In this document: in pieces, positions 19,279 to 29,036 of the stretch
Numbering within the stretch: position 1 is the stretch's first letter
Layout of the letters: each line of letters begins with the position of its first letter
DNA from: Croceibacterium mercuriale
GTDB taxonomy: Bacteria > Pseudomonadota > Alphaproteobacteria > Sphingomonadales > Sphingomonadaceae
Direction of reading: 5' to 3'
Assembly (NCBI RefSeq): GCF_000802385.1
Contig: NZ_JTDN01000002.1
Span: 930,001 to 994,000, forward strand
Length of the DNA: 64,000 nt
The notes under the pieces: generated by a model
What the model saw: the letters and a program-made list of their open reading frames with translations, nothing else
What the model was told of the DNA's origin: nothing
Databases searched by the model: none
Program-made: the position numbers and the translations under genes

Positions 19279-19318
19279 GACGCACAGGCGCACCCGATGG
19301 GCGGCGCCGCTGTGCGTC
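19279..19318 (+). other. inverted repeat between arfB and rpmG
   Basis: GACGCACAG and CTGTGCGTC arms enclose 22 bases that contain further GCGC complementarity. It begins 39 bases after the arfB stop and ends 53 bases before the rpmG start. It could be an arfB mRNA end or a leader structure for rpmG. There is no T-run. Confidence 0.45.
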
Positions 19319-19371
19319 GCCCCTGTTGTTTCGGGCGTCTCGCCCCCTAACGTGATAGTGGAATTGGACCC

Positions 19372-19539
19372 ATGGCTAAGCCAGCAACCATCAAGATCCG
19401 GCTGAACTCCACGGCCGATACCGGCTTCTTCTATGTCACCAAGAAGAACCCGCGCAACACGACCGAGAAGATGACCTTCCGCAAGTACGATCCCGTCGTG
19501 CGCAAGCATGTCGAGTTCAAGGAAGGCAAGATCAAGTAA
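19372..19539 (+). CDS. rpmG: 50S ribosomal protein L33 (bL33)
   Basis: A 55-residue ribosomal protein found by its sequence ([20 protein letters not shown], then YVTKKNPRN and [14 protein letters not shown]). It matches the usual ~55-residue alphaproteobacterial L33 without the zinc-binding cysteines, that is, the C-minus form. It stands alone between arfB and the LolA-like gene, as is common for rpmG in this group. Confidence 0.97.
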   Translation: MAKPATIKIRLNSTADTGFFYVTKKNPRNTTEKMTFRKYDPVVRKHVEFKEGKIK

Positions 19540-19645
19540 GCTGGCGGTCCTGCCATTGCGCGCCGTCGCGAACACCCTTCCGGGGAACAGGCGCCGCGCG
19601 GCAGGATTAAGCTGCGGTTCAATGCCACGGGCACAGGGCCGCATC

Positions 19646-20308
19646 ATGATCTATACGAAATACCTTCTTTCCGCCGCCGCCTTCGCACTGGCGGCGCCGT
19701 CGGCGATGCTCGTGCCCGCCGCTCCGGCGCAGGCTCAGGCGCAAGCCCGAACACAAGCCCGGGGTGACCAGCTCGATCAGGTGGTGGGTGCGCTGCGCGC
19801 CATCAGCACGATGCAGGCCGACTTCACGCAGACCGACCGCAATGGCAGCACCGTCGGCGGCTCGCTGACGCTGAAGCGGCCGGGCCGCATCCGCTTCCAG
19901 TACAGCCGCGACGTGAACATGCTGGTCGTGTCGGACGGGCGCGCGCTGACGCTGATCGACTATGATGTGCGGCAGGTGCAGCGTTATCCGATCAGCAATT
20001 CGCCGCTGGGCGCGCTGCTGGATCCGAATCGCGACGTTCGCCGGTATGGCCGGCTGGTCCCCACCGGCAACCCCAACGTCATCAGCGTGGCGGTGCGCGA
20101 TCCGGGCAAGCCGGAATATGGCACGATCACCCTGGTGTTCACCCGCAACGCCGCGGCCCCTGGCGGGCTGGAGCTGACCAGCTGGGTGGCGCTGGATGCG
20201 CAGAACACGCGTACCACCGTGCGCCTGTCGAACCAGCGCTACGGCATGGCCGTGCCCGACCGGACCTTCACCTATACGGATCCGCGCCGGACCACGAACC
20301 GCCGCTGA
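19646..20308 (+). CDS. lolA: LolA-like outer-membrane lipoprotein carrier protein
   Basis: A 220-residue periplasmic protein with a signal peptide ending near AAPAQAQAQA. The mature part shows the LolA family pattern: MQADFTQTDRNGSTVGGSLTLKRPGRIRFQY, VVSDGRALTLIDYDVRQVQRYPI, then LELTSWVALDAQNTRTTVRLSN. LolA shuttles lipoproteins from the inner-membrane LolCDE complex to the outer membrane. The ATG at 19646 is used because the signal peptide starts there; an ATG 24 bases upstream is possible. The nearest terminator is 154 bases downstream, leaving a structured gap. Confidence 0.85.
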   Translation: MIYTKYLLSAAAFALAAPSAMLVPAAPAQAQAQARTQARGDQLDQVVGALRAISTMQADFTQTDRNGSTVGGSLTLKRPGRIRFQYSRDVNMLVVSDGRALTLIDYDVRQVQRYPISNSPLGALLDPNRDVRRYGRLVPTGNPNVISVAVRDPGKPEYGTITLVFTRNAAAPGGLELTSWVALDAQNTRTTVRLSNQRYGMAVPDRTFTYTDPRRTTNRR

Positions 20309-20461
20309 CACATACGGATACAAAAGCGGAGGGTGCTATTCATTCTGTAGCAAGCCCCTGCCGCATATACCGATGTCACAGGGTGCGGCGCAGCAGGTTT
20401 CCCCCCTGTTGCCCTGCTGCTTGCCATTGCGCCTTGTGAAGCGTGACGAACGCTCAAGAGG
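20309..20461 (+). other. structured intergenic stretch, possible small RNA
   Basis: This 153-base gap lies between the lolA stop and a strong terminator. It contains GCAGCAGG paired with CCTGCTGC around ~15 bases and a small GCGT/ACGC hairpin, and it opens no convincing reading frame. It could be a long lolA 3' UTR or an independent small RNA ending at the terminator. It does not match the tetraloop of SRP RNA or the central bubble of 6S RNA as far as can be judged by eye. Confidence 0.3.
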
Positions 20462-20497
20462 AACCCCCGTCCCACAGCCCCCGGGACGGGGGTTTTT
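20462..20497 (+). terminator. strong rho-independent terminator
   Basis: AACCCCCGTCCC and GGGACGGGGGTT pair as a 12-bp perfect stem around a 9-base loop and are followed by TTT, oriented for plus-strand transcripts from lolA or an RNA upstream. It precedes the convergent histidine kinase gene end. Confidence 0.92.
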
Positions 20498-20519
20498 CAT
20501 GTCCGGCGTGCAGGTGCGC

Positions 20520-21920
20520 TCAGCGGATCGGCAGATGAAGTTCGGCGGTCAGACCCTCTACCGTGCCATCGGCACCACGGCGGTTGACCAGATGCAGCGA
20601 TCCGCCATCCTGTTCGGCAATCGCGCGTGCCAGCGTCAGGCCCAGGCCCGCGCCGCCTGTGCCGCGATTGCGGGAGCTCTCGCCCCGGGCGAAGGGCAGC
20701 AGCATGGCCGCCTGCGCATCCTCGGCGATGCCGGGCCCGTCATCTTCCACCCGCACGATCGCCAGACCGGGCGTGCGATCCAGCGAAACGCGCGCGCCGC
20801 CGCCATAACGGATGGCATTGTCGACCAGGTTGCGCACTGCCCGGCGCAGCCATGATGCGCGCAGCATCATCGGCAGGCGGTCGCCGGGGCACATGACCAC
20901 CGGCTCGCCCATGTCCTCATATTCCTCGACCACCGCATCCAGCAGCGCGGACAGGTCGGTGCGCTCAGGCTCCTCCCCGGGGCGGCCCACGCGGGCGAGC
21001 GACAGGATGTCGTCCAGCGAGCGGACGATATCCTCGATCGTGGCGGCCATGCGGCCGCGCTCGGCGGTGTCGGGCACCGATTCGATGCGCACGCGCAGCG
21101 CGGTCAGCGGAGTCTTCAGGTCGTGACCGATCGCGCCCAGCATGACGTCCTTTTCGTCCAGCAGCGCGGCGATGCGTGCTTCCATGGCATTGTGGGCCAC
21201 GATCAGCCGGCGCATGTCCTGCGGCCCGGTCGGATCCAGCTGTCCGGCGGGGTCACGGGAGCGGGCGAAGCTTTCCACCCGCGCGGTCAGCGCCGCCAGC
21301 GGACGGGTGATCCGGCGCAACAGCAGCGCCAGACCACCGACCAGCACGACATAGAGCAGCAGCGTCTGCAGCACGAGGCGGCCGATCTGGCGGTTGCCAT
21401 CCTGCGGCACAGGGACGCGCGCGACTGTCCATTGCCCGTCACCGGCCCGTTTCATGGCCGCCAGCATGAAGGGGTAGTCCAGCCAGTCCTGCCGCAGCAG
21501 ATCACCGTCATCGGCCAGCTGGCCCATCACCCAGCGATCGCTCCGCCAGATGCGCGTGGTCACCAGCAATTGGGCGGGATTGATGCCCTGCTCGGCCATG
21601 ATGGTGCGCAGCGCGGCTTCCCGGGCGGTATCACGCTGCTCGCCGGGCAGGAGCGGGAAGGTTGCGGTGCGCTGGATGCGCAAGCGCCGCCAGCGCGAAG
21701 TGTCGCGATGGCGCGGCGGCTGGCCGAACTCCATCCGCGGTTCCGACACCAGCTGAAAGGCCAGCGTGCTGATTGCCCGCGCCTCCTGACGCTGCCGCGC
21801 CGCCTGCAATTGCAGCGCGGCGGAGATGCCCTGCGCCACCAGCAGCGCGGCGGCGACCGCCAGCAGCATCTGGCCCAGCAGGCTCTTGGGCAGCCAGTGT
21901 CGCGGGTGCAGCGGGCCCAT
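20520..21920 (-). CDS. sensor histidine kinase (EnvZ/OmpR type)
   Basis: A 466-residue membrane kinase. It has an N-terminal transmembrane helix (~residues 12-34), a ~150-residue periplasmic sensor region without a recognised domain, a second transmembrane helix (VLQTLLLYVVLVGGLALLL), a HAMP linker (RRITRPLAALTARVESF), the phospho-acceptor H-box GAIGHDLKTPLTALR, and the ATP-binding N, G1 and G2 boxes (RNLVDNAIRYG, EDDGPGIAE, GGAGLGLTLARAI). The ATG at 21920 lies 4 bases after the regulator stop. It is the last gene of an EF-hand protein/regulator/kinase operon. The signal is unknown; the EF-hand gene makes a calcium- or cation-related cue plausible. Confidence 0.93.
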   Translation of the reverse strand: MGPLHPRHWLPKSLLGQMLLAVAAALLVAQGISAALQLQAARQRQEARAISTLAFQLVSEPRMEFGQPPRHRDTSRWRRLRIQRTATFPLLPGEQRDTAREAALRTIMAEQGINPAQLLVTTRIWRSDRWVMGQLADDGDLLRQDWLDYPFMLAAMKRAGDGQWTVARVPVPQDGNRQIGRLVLQTLLLYVVLVGGLALLLRRITRPLAALTARVESFARSRDPAGQLDPTGPQDMRRLIVAHNAMEARIAALLDEKDVMLGAIGHDLKTPLTALRVRIESVPDTAERGRMAATIEDIVRSLDDILSLARVGRPGEEPERTDLSALLDAVVEEYEDMGEPVVMCPGDRLPMMLRASWLRRAVRNLVDNAIRYGGGARVSLDRTPGLAIVRVEDDGPGIAEDAQAAMLLPFARGESSRNRGTGGAGLGLTLARAIAEQDGGSLHLVNRRGADGTVEGLTAELHLPIR

Positions 21921-21924
21921 CGGC

Positions 21925-22683
<759 letters not shown>

Positions 22684-22686
22684 GGT

Positions 22687-23220
22687 TTACTGCATGGTCG
22701 CAGGCGGCGTGCCGCCCGCGCGGCTGGCGCGCTGCGGCCGGGCGGCGCGGCGTTCTTCCCGGGTCACGGTGCCGTTGCTGTCGGCATCGGCCCGGTCGAA
22801 CATCTCCAGCGCGGTGGCGACGAACTGGGCCTGCGTGGTGCCCTCGGCCGGCATTCCGTGCATCCGCATGCCTGCGCCGCGATCCCCGCGGCGGTCGGCG
22901 CGCTGACCGGGCTGGCCGCGCCCGGCCCGCTCGGGGCGGGCAGTGAACTCGGCCGGGCTCAGCTGGCCGTTGCCGTCGGTATCCAGCCGGTCGAAGCGCG
23001 CCTGCTGCTGCGCGGCGCGGTCGGCGGCATCCAGCGTGCCGTCGCCATTGGCGTCCATGCGGGCGAACATGGTGGTGGCGGTCTGTTCGGCCTGGGCGCG
23101 GGTGGTGTCAGCCATCATCCGGGCCGGGCGCGTGCCGGGGGCGGCGTCCTGCGCGATGGCGGGAATTGCCAGCAGCGCGGCGGCGGCCGAACCCAAGGCA
23201 AGCAGGGAAGTGATCTTCAT
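22687..23220 (-). CDS. exported EF-hand calcium-binding protein
   Basis: A 177-residue periplasmic protein with a signal peptide (MKITSLLALGSAAAALLAIP, cleavage near AIAQD). It has three recognisable EF-hand loops, DANGDGTLDAAD, DTDGNGQLSPAE and DADSNGTVTREE, with acidic residues at the calcium-coordinating positions. A Gly/Arg-rich spacer (GRGQPGQRADRRGDRGAG) separates the second and third loops. GGGAG precedes the start. It is first in an operon with an OmpR-type regulator and a histidine kinase, so it may sense or buffer divalent cations for that system; this link is inferred from order only. Confidence 0.88.
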   Translation of the reverse strand: MKITSLLALGSAAAALLAIPAIAQDAAPGTRPARMMADTTRAQAEQTATTMFARMDANGDGTLDAADRAAQQQARFDRLDTDGNGQLSPAEFTARPERAGRGQPGQRADRRGDRGAGMRMHGMPAEGTTQAQFVATALEMFDRADADSNGTVTREERRAARPQRASRAGGTPPATMQ

Positions 23221-23388
23221 GTCAGGTCTCCCGTAAGGGCAAGAGGGGCGAGACAGCGGTGCGCCGGTCAGGGGAGGGGGAGCCCGTCGCCCGCTGTCCA
23301 TGGTGGCCCTTCTAGAACCCGGTCGTAACAGGGCTTTGCCGGAAACCGGCAGAAGTGTCGCAGTTTGTCGTCCGGCGGCGGCTGCGTT

Positions 23389-23426
23389 CAGCGGGGTGCA
23401 AGCCTGTCACAGCGGGGTGCAAGCCT
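23389..23426. repeat. 21-bp tandem duplication at the end of pepP
   Basis: CAGCGGGGTGCAAGCCT occurs at 23389-23405 and again at 23410-23426, a unit of 21 bases. The second copy encodes the C-terminal ACTPL of the aminopeptidase plus the start of its stop region; the other copy lies just past the stop codon. It looks like a recent local duplication. Confidence 0.8.
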
Positions 23427-25212
23427 CCTCCAGCCAGGCCAGCGCCGGACCATCCAGCTGCGGTGCCAGCAGATCGCGCGTGCGGGCGTGATAGCTGTTC
23501 CACCAGGCGATCTCCTCCGGGCTGAGCAGCGCGGGTTCCACCAGCGTGCGGTCGATCGGGGCGAAGGTCAGCGTCTCGAAGCCGAGCCACTGGCCCGCAT
23601 CGTCGCGCGGAACGACCAGGATCAGGTTTTCCGTGCGGATGCCGTAGGCGCCCGCCTCGTAATAGCCGGGTTCGTTGGACAGGATCATGCCGGCGACCAG
23701 TTCCTCGGTCGTGCCGGCCTGCCCGCCCTTCAGCCGGGCGATCCGCTGCGGCCCTTCATGCACGGCCAGGAAGCTGCCGACCCCGTGGCCGGTGCCGTGC
23801 GCGTAATCGGCCTGGTTCGCCCACAGGAACTGGCGGGCAAGCACGTCCAGCTCCCCGCCGATCGTGCCGGCGGGGAAGGTCTGCCGGTCCAGCGCGATGT
23901 GCCCCTGCAGCACGCGGGTGAAGCGGTCGCGCTGCGCAGGCGTCGGCTGCGTGCCGGCGGCATCGGGGATCCACACGGTCCGGGTGATGTCGGTCGTGCC
24001 GTCACGGTACTGGCCACCGCTGTCGACCAGGAAGATGCTGCCGGGCCGGATCGGCAGGTTGCTGCCCTCGTCCACGCGATAATGCGGCAGGGCGGCATGC
24101 GGGCCGGCGGCGGAGATCGTGTCGAAGGAGGTGTCCACCAGCATCCCGGTCGCCTGCCGGAAGGCCAGCAGCCGGGCCGCCGCGCTCAGCTCCGTCTCGG
24201 CACCCTTGGGCACTTCCGTCGCCAGCCAGTGCAGGAAGCGCACGATCGCGGCGCCGTCGCGCGCCTGCGCCGCCCGGTGGCCGGCCTGTTCGGCCGGGTG
24301 CTTGACCGCCTTGGCGATGATCGTGGGATCACGCTCCGTCACGACGGTCGCGCCGGCCGCCTCCAGCGCCTGCGTGATGGCGGCGACACCGAACGCCGGA
24401 TCGACCAGCACCCGCCGGCCGGCCAGGTCGGTGAGCGCACCTTCGAAGGCGGTGCGCTCGCGCACGGTCACCGCATTGCCCAGATGGCGTTGCAGGTCCG
24501 GCCCGACCTTTTCGGGCGCGATGAACAGCTCCGCCGTACCGTCGGCGTGGGCGATGACGTAGGACAGCGCGACCGGCGTGTGGTTCACATCGGCGCCGCG
24601 GATGTTGAGCAGCCAGGCCACCGAATCCAGCGCGCTGACGATGGCGGCGTCCAGCTTGCGCGCCTTCAGCGCCTCGGCCAGCTCGGCCCGCTTGTCGGCG
24701 CTGCTGCGGCCGGCAAGCGCATCGTCATGGGGCACGGCCAGGGCGGGCGACGGCGCGGGGCGGTCCTGCCACACGGCATCGAGCGGATTGGCCGGCGTGG
24801 CGACCAGTTCCATGCCGGCCTCTGCCAGCAGGTCGGCGGCGTCCTTCGCCCAGCCGGCGGTGTGCAGCCACGGGTCGTAGCCGATGCGCGCGCCGGCCGG
24901 CGCGGTGGCGGTGATCCAGCGCAGCGGGTCGTCCTTGGGAGTACCCATATGGCGGAACAGGCCGCCATCCACCTGCTCGCGCACCTGGATGGTGTAGCGA
25001 CCATCGACGAACACCGCCGCATCGTCCGCCAGCACCACCGCGCTGCCCGCACTGCCGGCAAAGCCGGTCAGCCAGTGCAGCCGCTGGGCGTAGGCGCCGA
25101 CATACTCGCTCATGTGCTCGTCGGCGATGGGCACGATCCAGCCGGCCAGCTGCTGGCGTGCCATCTCGGCCCGCAGCGCCTGCAGGCGGTTCGCGTGTGT
25201 CTGGGTGGGCAT
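23407..25212 (-). CDS. pepP: Xaa-Pro aminopeptidase (aminopeptidase P, M24B)
   Basis: A 601-residue cytosolic metallopeptidase that removes N-terminal residues preceding proline. Two creatinase-like N-terminal domains (to ~residue 300) are followed by a pita-bread catalytic domain with the metal ligands in VDSGGQYRDGTTDITRT, the histidine in HGTGHGVGSFLAVHEGP, and glutamates in SNEPGYYE and in the following ENLILVV region. The ~600-residue length fits the three-domain eukaryote-like aminopeptidase P. The ATG at 25212 opens MPTQTHANRLQALRAEM, the family start. It diverges from the S9 oligopeptidase across a 52-base gap, and both act on proline- or oligopeptide substrates. Confidence 0.94.
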   Translation of the reverse strand: MPTQTHANRLQALRAEMARQQLAGWIVPIADEHMSEYVGAYAQRLHWLTGFAGSAGSAVVLADDAAVFVDGRYTIQVREQVDGGLFRHMGTPKDDPLRWITATAPAGARIGYDPWLHTAGWAKDAADLLAEAGMELVATPANPLDAVWQDRPAPSPALAVPHDDALAGRSSADKRAELAEALKARKLDAAIVSALDSVAWLLNIRGADVNHTPVALSYVIAHADGTAELFIAPEKVGPDLQRHLGNAVTVRERTAFEGALTDLAGRRVLVDPAFGVAAITQALEAAGATVVTERDPTIIAKAVKHPAEQAGHRAAQARDGAAIVRFLHWLATEVPKGAETELSAAARLLAFRQATGMLVDTSFDTISAAGPHAALPHYRVDEGSNLPIRPGSIFLVDSGGQYRDGTTDITRTVWIPDAAGTQPTPAQRDRFTRVLQGHIALDRQTFPAGTIGGELDVLARQFLWANQADYAHGTGHGVGSFLAVHEGPQRIARLKGGQAGTTEELVAGMILSNEPGYYEAGAYGIRTENLILVVPRDDAGQWLGFETLTFAPIDRTLVEPALLSPEEIAWWNSYHARTRDLLAPQLDGPALAWLEEACTPL

Positions 25213-25264
25213 CGAAAATCTGTCCTCGCTTGCGGTCGGTATGGGCCGGTCATAGATGCCCGTC

Positions 25265-27361
25265 ATGGATGATGCCAACACCAGCGGCGCGAACCCCGCC
25301 GCTTCTGCCGCCCCGACCAGCCCGCCGGTCGCCGCCAAGCGCCCCAGCAGCGTCACGCATCACGGCATCACCGTCGCTGACGATTATGCCTGGCTGCGCG
25401 ATCCCGGCTACCCGGAGGTGACCGATCCCGACGTGCTGGCGCACCTGGCGGCGGAGAATGCCTGGTTCGAGGCGCGGATGCAGCCGCATCGCGGTGCGGT
25501 GGACACGCTGTTCACGGAAATGCGCGCGCGCATCAAGGAAGCCGATCAGTCCGTGCCGCAGAAGGATGGCGACTGGCTGTACTGGATCGAGTTCGAGGAA
25601 GGCGCCGAATACAAGAAGTGGTGGCGCAAGCCCGTGGTCGGCGGCCCGGACGAACTGCTGCTGGACGAGGTCGCGCTCGCGGCGGGCAAGGACTACTTCC
25701 GGCTGGGCGCGATCAGCGTCAGCCATGACGGCACGCTGCTGGCCTATTCCATCGACGATGACGGTTCCGAACGGTTCGACGTGCGGATCAAGGTGCTGGC
25801 AACGGGCGAGCACCTGCCCGACACGATCGAAGGCACGCTGTCATCTCTGATCTGGGTCGCGGGCGATCGCGGGCTGGTCTATTCGCTGGCGAACGAGCAG
25901 TGGCGCACGGACAATGCCCGGCTGCACTGGCTGGGCCAGCCGAACGACACCGATGTCGAGCTGTATCACGAGGATGACGAAGGTTTCCGGGTCAGCGCCG
26001 GCCTGTCCGCCAACGAAAAGTGGCTGGTCATCGGCACCGGCGATCACGAGACCAGCGAGGTCCGCCTGATCCCCGCCGACGATCCGCTGGCCACCCCGCT
26101 GCTGGTGCGCGAACGGCAGGTGGGCGTGGAGTACGACGTCGACGAGCGCGACGGCGTGCTGTTCATCCACGCCAATGACGGTCACGAGAACTTCCGCCTG
26201 GCCACTGCACCGATCGACAATCCCGGCGAGTGGACCAGCCTGATCGAGGGCACCGACCAGTTCTACCTGACGGGCTTCGACCTGTTCCGCGATTTCTACG
26301 TGGTCGAGGGGCGGCTGGCCGGGCTCGACCGGCTGGAGGTCCGCTACTACGACGATCCCGCGCGGATCGAGGCGATCGAGTTCCCGGAGGACAGCTACTC
26401 CGCCGGCTTCGGCAACAACCCCGAATGGGCGATGGACAGCTTGCGGGTCGGCTATGAAAGCATGGTCAGCCCGTCCAGCACCTTCGACTACCATGTCGGC
26501 GAACGCCGGCTGGAGCTGCTGAAGGTGCAGGAGATCCCCAGCGGATATGACCGCGAGCTCTACACCACGGAGCGGCTGGAGATCACCGCGCGAGACGGCA
26601 CCGCGATCCCGGTCAGCGTCATGTACCGCCGCGACCGTGGCGCCGCCGACGCGCTGCACCTGTATGGCTACGGCGCTTACGGCATGGCGATCGAGCCGGG
26701 CTTCTCCACCACGCGCCTCAGCCTGGTGGATCGCGGCTTTGCCTATGCCATCGCGCATATCCGTGGCGGCGACGATCTGGGCCGCGCCTGGTACAAGGCC
26801 GGCAAGCTGGAGCGGCGGACCAACACCTTCAACGATTTCGTCGATGTGGCGAAGGGCCTGGTCGAGCAAGGCTACACGGTGCCGGGCCGGATCAGCATTT
26901 CGGGCGGCAGCGCCGGAGGCGAGCTGATGGGGGCGGTGATCAATTCCGACCCGGAGCTGTGGGGCGCGGTGGTGGCGCATGTGCCGTTCGTGGATGTGCT
27001 GGCGACCATGCTGGACCCGGACCTGCCGCTGACGCCGGGCGAATGGCCGGAATGGGGCAATCCGATCGAGGACCAGGCGGCGTTCGAGCTGATCCGCAGC
27101 TACAGCCCGTATGACCAGGTGCGCGCGCAGGCCTACCCGCCGCTGCTGGTGACCGCCGGCCTCAACGATCCGCGCGTCACCTATTGGGAGCCGGCCAAGT
27201 GGGTCGCCAGGCTGCGCGAGCTGAAGACTGACGGCAACGAGCTGCTGCTGAAGACCAACATGGGCGCGGGGCATGGCGGCAAGTCCGGCCGGTTCCAGAG
27301 CCTGGAGGAGACGGCGGAGGAGTTCGCCTTCATCCTGTGGCAGCTGGGAGTCGCCGTTTGA
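25265..27361 (+). CDS. S9 family oligopeptidase (oligopeptidase B-like)
   Basis: A 698-residue serine peptidase of the prolyl oligopeptidase family. It has an N-terminal beta-propeller (residues ~80-400) and a C-terminal alpha/beta hydrolase domain with the nucleophile Ser549 in ISGGSAGGELMG, the aspartate in VTAGLNDPRVTYWEP and the histidine in MGAGHGGKSGR. The sequence VMYRRDR...LYGYGAYG is typical of oligopeptidase B. There is no signal peptide. It shares a short divergent promoter region with pepP. The next gene, a thioesterase, overlaps its stop. Confidence 0.93.
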   Translation: MDDANTSGANPAASAAPTSPPVAAKRPSSVTHHGITVADDYAWLRDPGYPEVTDPDVLAHLAAENAWFEARMQPHRGAVDTLFTEMRARIKEADQSVPQKDGDWLYWIEFEEGAEYKKWWRKPVVGGPDELLLDEVALAAGKDYFRLGAISVSHDGTLLAYSIDDDGSERFDVRIKVLATGEHLPDTIEGTLSSLIWVAGDRGLVYSLANEQWRTDNARLHWLGQPNDTDVELYHEDDEGFRVSAGLSANEKWLVIGTGDHETSEVRLIPADDPLATPLLVRERQVGVEYDVDERDGVLFIHANDGHENFRLATAPIDNPGEWTSLIEGTDQFYLTGFDLFRDFYVVEGRLAGLDRLEVRYYDDPARIEAIEFPEDSYSAGFGNNPEWAMDSLRVGYESMVSPSSTFDYHVGERRLELLKVQEIPSGYDRELYTTERLEITARDGTAIPVSVMYRRDRGAADALHLYGYGAYGMAIEPGFSTTRLSLVDRGFAYAIAHIRGGDDLGRAWYKAGKLERRTNTFNDFVDVAKGLVEQGYTVPGRISISGGSAGGELMGAVINSDPELWGAVVAHVPFVDVLATMLDPDLPLTPGEWPEWGNPIEDQAAFELIRSYSPYDQVRAQAYPPLLVTAGLNDPRVTYWEPAKWVARLRELKTDGNELLLKTNMGAGHGGKSGRFQSLEETAEEFAFILWQLGVAV

Positions 27362-27759
27362 GCAACCGCTTCACCATGCAGTTCACCGCCGGGCCGGAGC
27401 ATATCGACGAGCTGGGCCATGTGAACAACGCCGTCTGGGTGCGCTGGATGGAGGAGGTCGCCACCGCGCACTGGATGGCGGATGGGCGGCCGGAGGACGT
27501 GGCGCGCTATGCCTGGGTCGTGACCCGGCACGAGATCGACTATCGCGGCAACGTCACGGCGGGCGAAGTGGTCACGGCGGTGACGGAGATCCGCGAAGGG
27601 CCGAGCGGCGCCCGGTTCGAGCGGTTCGTGACGTTCAGTGATGCAGCCGGCAAGGACCTGGTCCGTGCCCGCACCACCTGGGCGATGATCGATCGCGCCA
27701 GCGGGCGGCTGATGCGGGTGCCGGCGGAGGTGTCAGCCCCGTTCCTGCCGCCGGCCTGA
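27358..27759 (+). CDS. hot-dog fold acyl-CoA thioesterase (4HBT family)
   Basis: A 133-residue thioesterase of the YbgC/4-hydroxybenzoyl-CoA type. The conserved HIDELGHVNNAVWVRWMEE carries the usual catalytic-site asparagine and glutamate region, and HEIDYRGNVTAGE is the following strand pair. The start is a TTG sharing bases with the S9 peptidase stop (TTGA); an ATG at 27376 is a possible alternative but would lose SNRFT. It hydrolyses an acyl-CoA of unknown chain. Coupling to a peptidase gene does not indicate a pathway. Confidence 0.88.
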   Translation: MSNRFTMQFTAGPEHIDELGHVNNAVWVRWMEEVATAHWMADGRPEDVARYAWVVTRHEIDYRGNVTAGEVVTAVTEIREGPSGARFERFVTFSDAAGKDLVRARTTWAMIDRASGRLMRVPAEVSAPFLPPA

Positions 27760-27765
27760 GCGCGA

Positions 27766-28881
27766 TCAGCCCAGCGCATCTTCCAGCGTCAGTTCCTCGT
27801 AGCCCAGCTCCCGCGCAACGGCAGGGTAGGTGACGCGCCCGGCATGGACGTTGAGCCCGTTGGCGAGGTGCGGATCGCTGCGCAGCGCGTCGCGCCAGCC
27901 CAGTTCGGCCATGCGCAGCGCGTGGGGCAGGGTGACGTTGTTGAGCGCATAGGTGCTGGTCCGCGCCACCGCGCCGGGCATGTTGGCGACGCAGTAATGC
28001 ACGATGCCGTCCACGATGTAGGTCGGGTCGTCATGGGTGGTCGCGTGACTGGTCTCGAAACAGCCGCCCTGGTCAATGGCGACGTCCACCAGCACCGCGC
28101 CGGGCTTCATGCGCGGCAGCATGGCGCGGGTCACCAGTTTGGGCGCAGCGGCTCCGGGGATCAGCACCGCGCCGATCACCAGGTCCGCCTCCATCACGGC
28201 GTCTTCCACATTGGCGGTGTTTGCAAAGCGGGTCTTTGCGCGTGCCTCGAAATAGGTGCCGACACGCTCCAGCACTTCGGGGCTGCGATCCAGGATGGTG
28301 ACGTCGGCACCCAGTCCCGCAGCCATCTGCGCCGCGTTGAAGCCGACCACGCCGCCGCCGATCACCGCCACCTTGCCCGGTAGCACGCCCGGCACGCCGC
28401 CCAGCAGCACGCCGCGTCCGCCATGCGCCTTTTCCAGCGCGGTGGCGCCGGCCTGGATGCTCATGCGCCCCGCCACCTGGCTCATGGGCTTGAGCAGCGG
28501 CAGCGTGTTGCCGGCGCCGGTCACCGTCTCGTAGGCGATGCAGGTCGCGCCCGACTTCACCAGATCGGCGGTCTGTTCCGGATCGGGGGCGAGGTGGAGA
28601 TAGGTGTAGAGCAGCTGGCCCTCGCGCAGCATGGCGCGTTCCTCGGCCTGCGGTTCCTTGACCTTCACGATCATCTCGCATTCGGCGAAGATCGCTTGCG
28701 GGCCATCCACCACGCGGGCGCCGGCGGTGCGGTACTGAGCGTCATCGGCACCGATGCCGAGGCCGGCACCAGCCTCCACCCACACGTCATGCCCGTGGGA
28801 TACCAGTTCCTTGACGCTTTCGGGGGTGAGACCGACGCGATATTCGCGGTTCTTGATCTCCCGGGGGCAACCGATGCGCAT
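27766..28881 (-). CDS. ald: alanine dehydrogenase
   Basis: A 371-residue NAD-dependent enzyme that interconverts L-alanine and pyruvate plus ammonia. It starts [21 protein letters not shown] as the family does. The substrate-binding lysine lies in MIVKVKEP and the catalytic histidine in YTYLHLAPD. The nucleotide-binding glycine motif is [15 protein letters not shown], and the conserved [12 protein letters not shown] and [16 protein letters not shown] follow. Length and motifs are standard. It lies downstream of a terminator that separates it from the carbonic anhydrase gene. Confidence 0.96.
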   Translation of the reverse strand: MRIGCPREIKNREYRVGLTPESVKELVSHGHDVWVEAGAGLGIGADDAQYRTAGARVVDGPQAIFAECEMIVKVKEPQAEERAMLREGQLLYTYLHLAPDPEQTADLVKSGATCIAYETVTGAGNTLPLLKPMSQVAGRMSIQAGATALEKAHGGRGVLLGGVPGVLPGKVAVIGGGVVGFNAAQMAAGLGADVTILDRSPEVLERVGTYFEARAKTRFANTANVEDAVMEADLVIGAVLIPGAAAPKLVTRAMLPRMKPGAVLVDVAIDQGGCFETSHATTHDDPTYIVDGIVHYCVANMPGAVARTSTYALNNVTLPHALRMAELGWRDALRSDPHLANGLNVHAGRVTYPAVARELGYEELTLEDALG

Positions 28882-28946
28882 GGGTGTTCCTCTCCACTCC
28901 GTTTGTTGCCCGCCATATAGCACCGGGTGCAGAGTCGCGGGATAAC

Positions 28947-28985
28947 AAAAAAACCCGGCGGCGCAATTTTCTGCGCCACCGGGTT
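28947..28985 (-). terminator. rho-independent terminator after carbonic anhydrase gene
   Basis: On the minus strand AACCCGGTGGCGCA and TGCGCCGCCGGGTT form a 14-bp stem (one G-U pair) with a 6-base loop followed by seven T residues. It closes the carbonic anhydrase transcript before ald. Confidence 0.93.
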
Positions 28986-29036
28986 CCATGTTCGGGGACA
29001 GCGCGCGATCAGGTCATCGCGGCGGCCGGTCCGGGA

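Noticed and set aside
20309-20497. SRP RNA or 6S RNA
   Set aside because: No GGAA-type SRP tetraloop context and no long bulged helix with a central bubble was seen.
23365-25272. 635-codon plus-strand frame opposite pepP
   Set aside because: Shadow; the opposite strand encodes full aminopeptidase P with all metal ligands.
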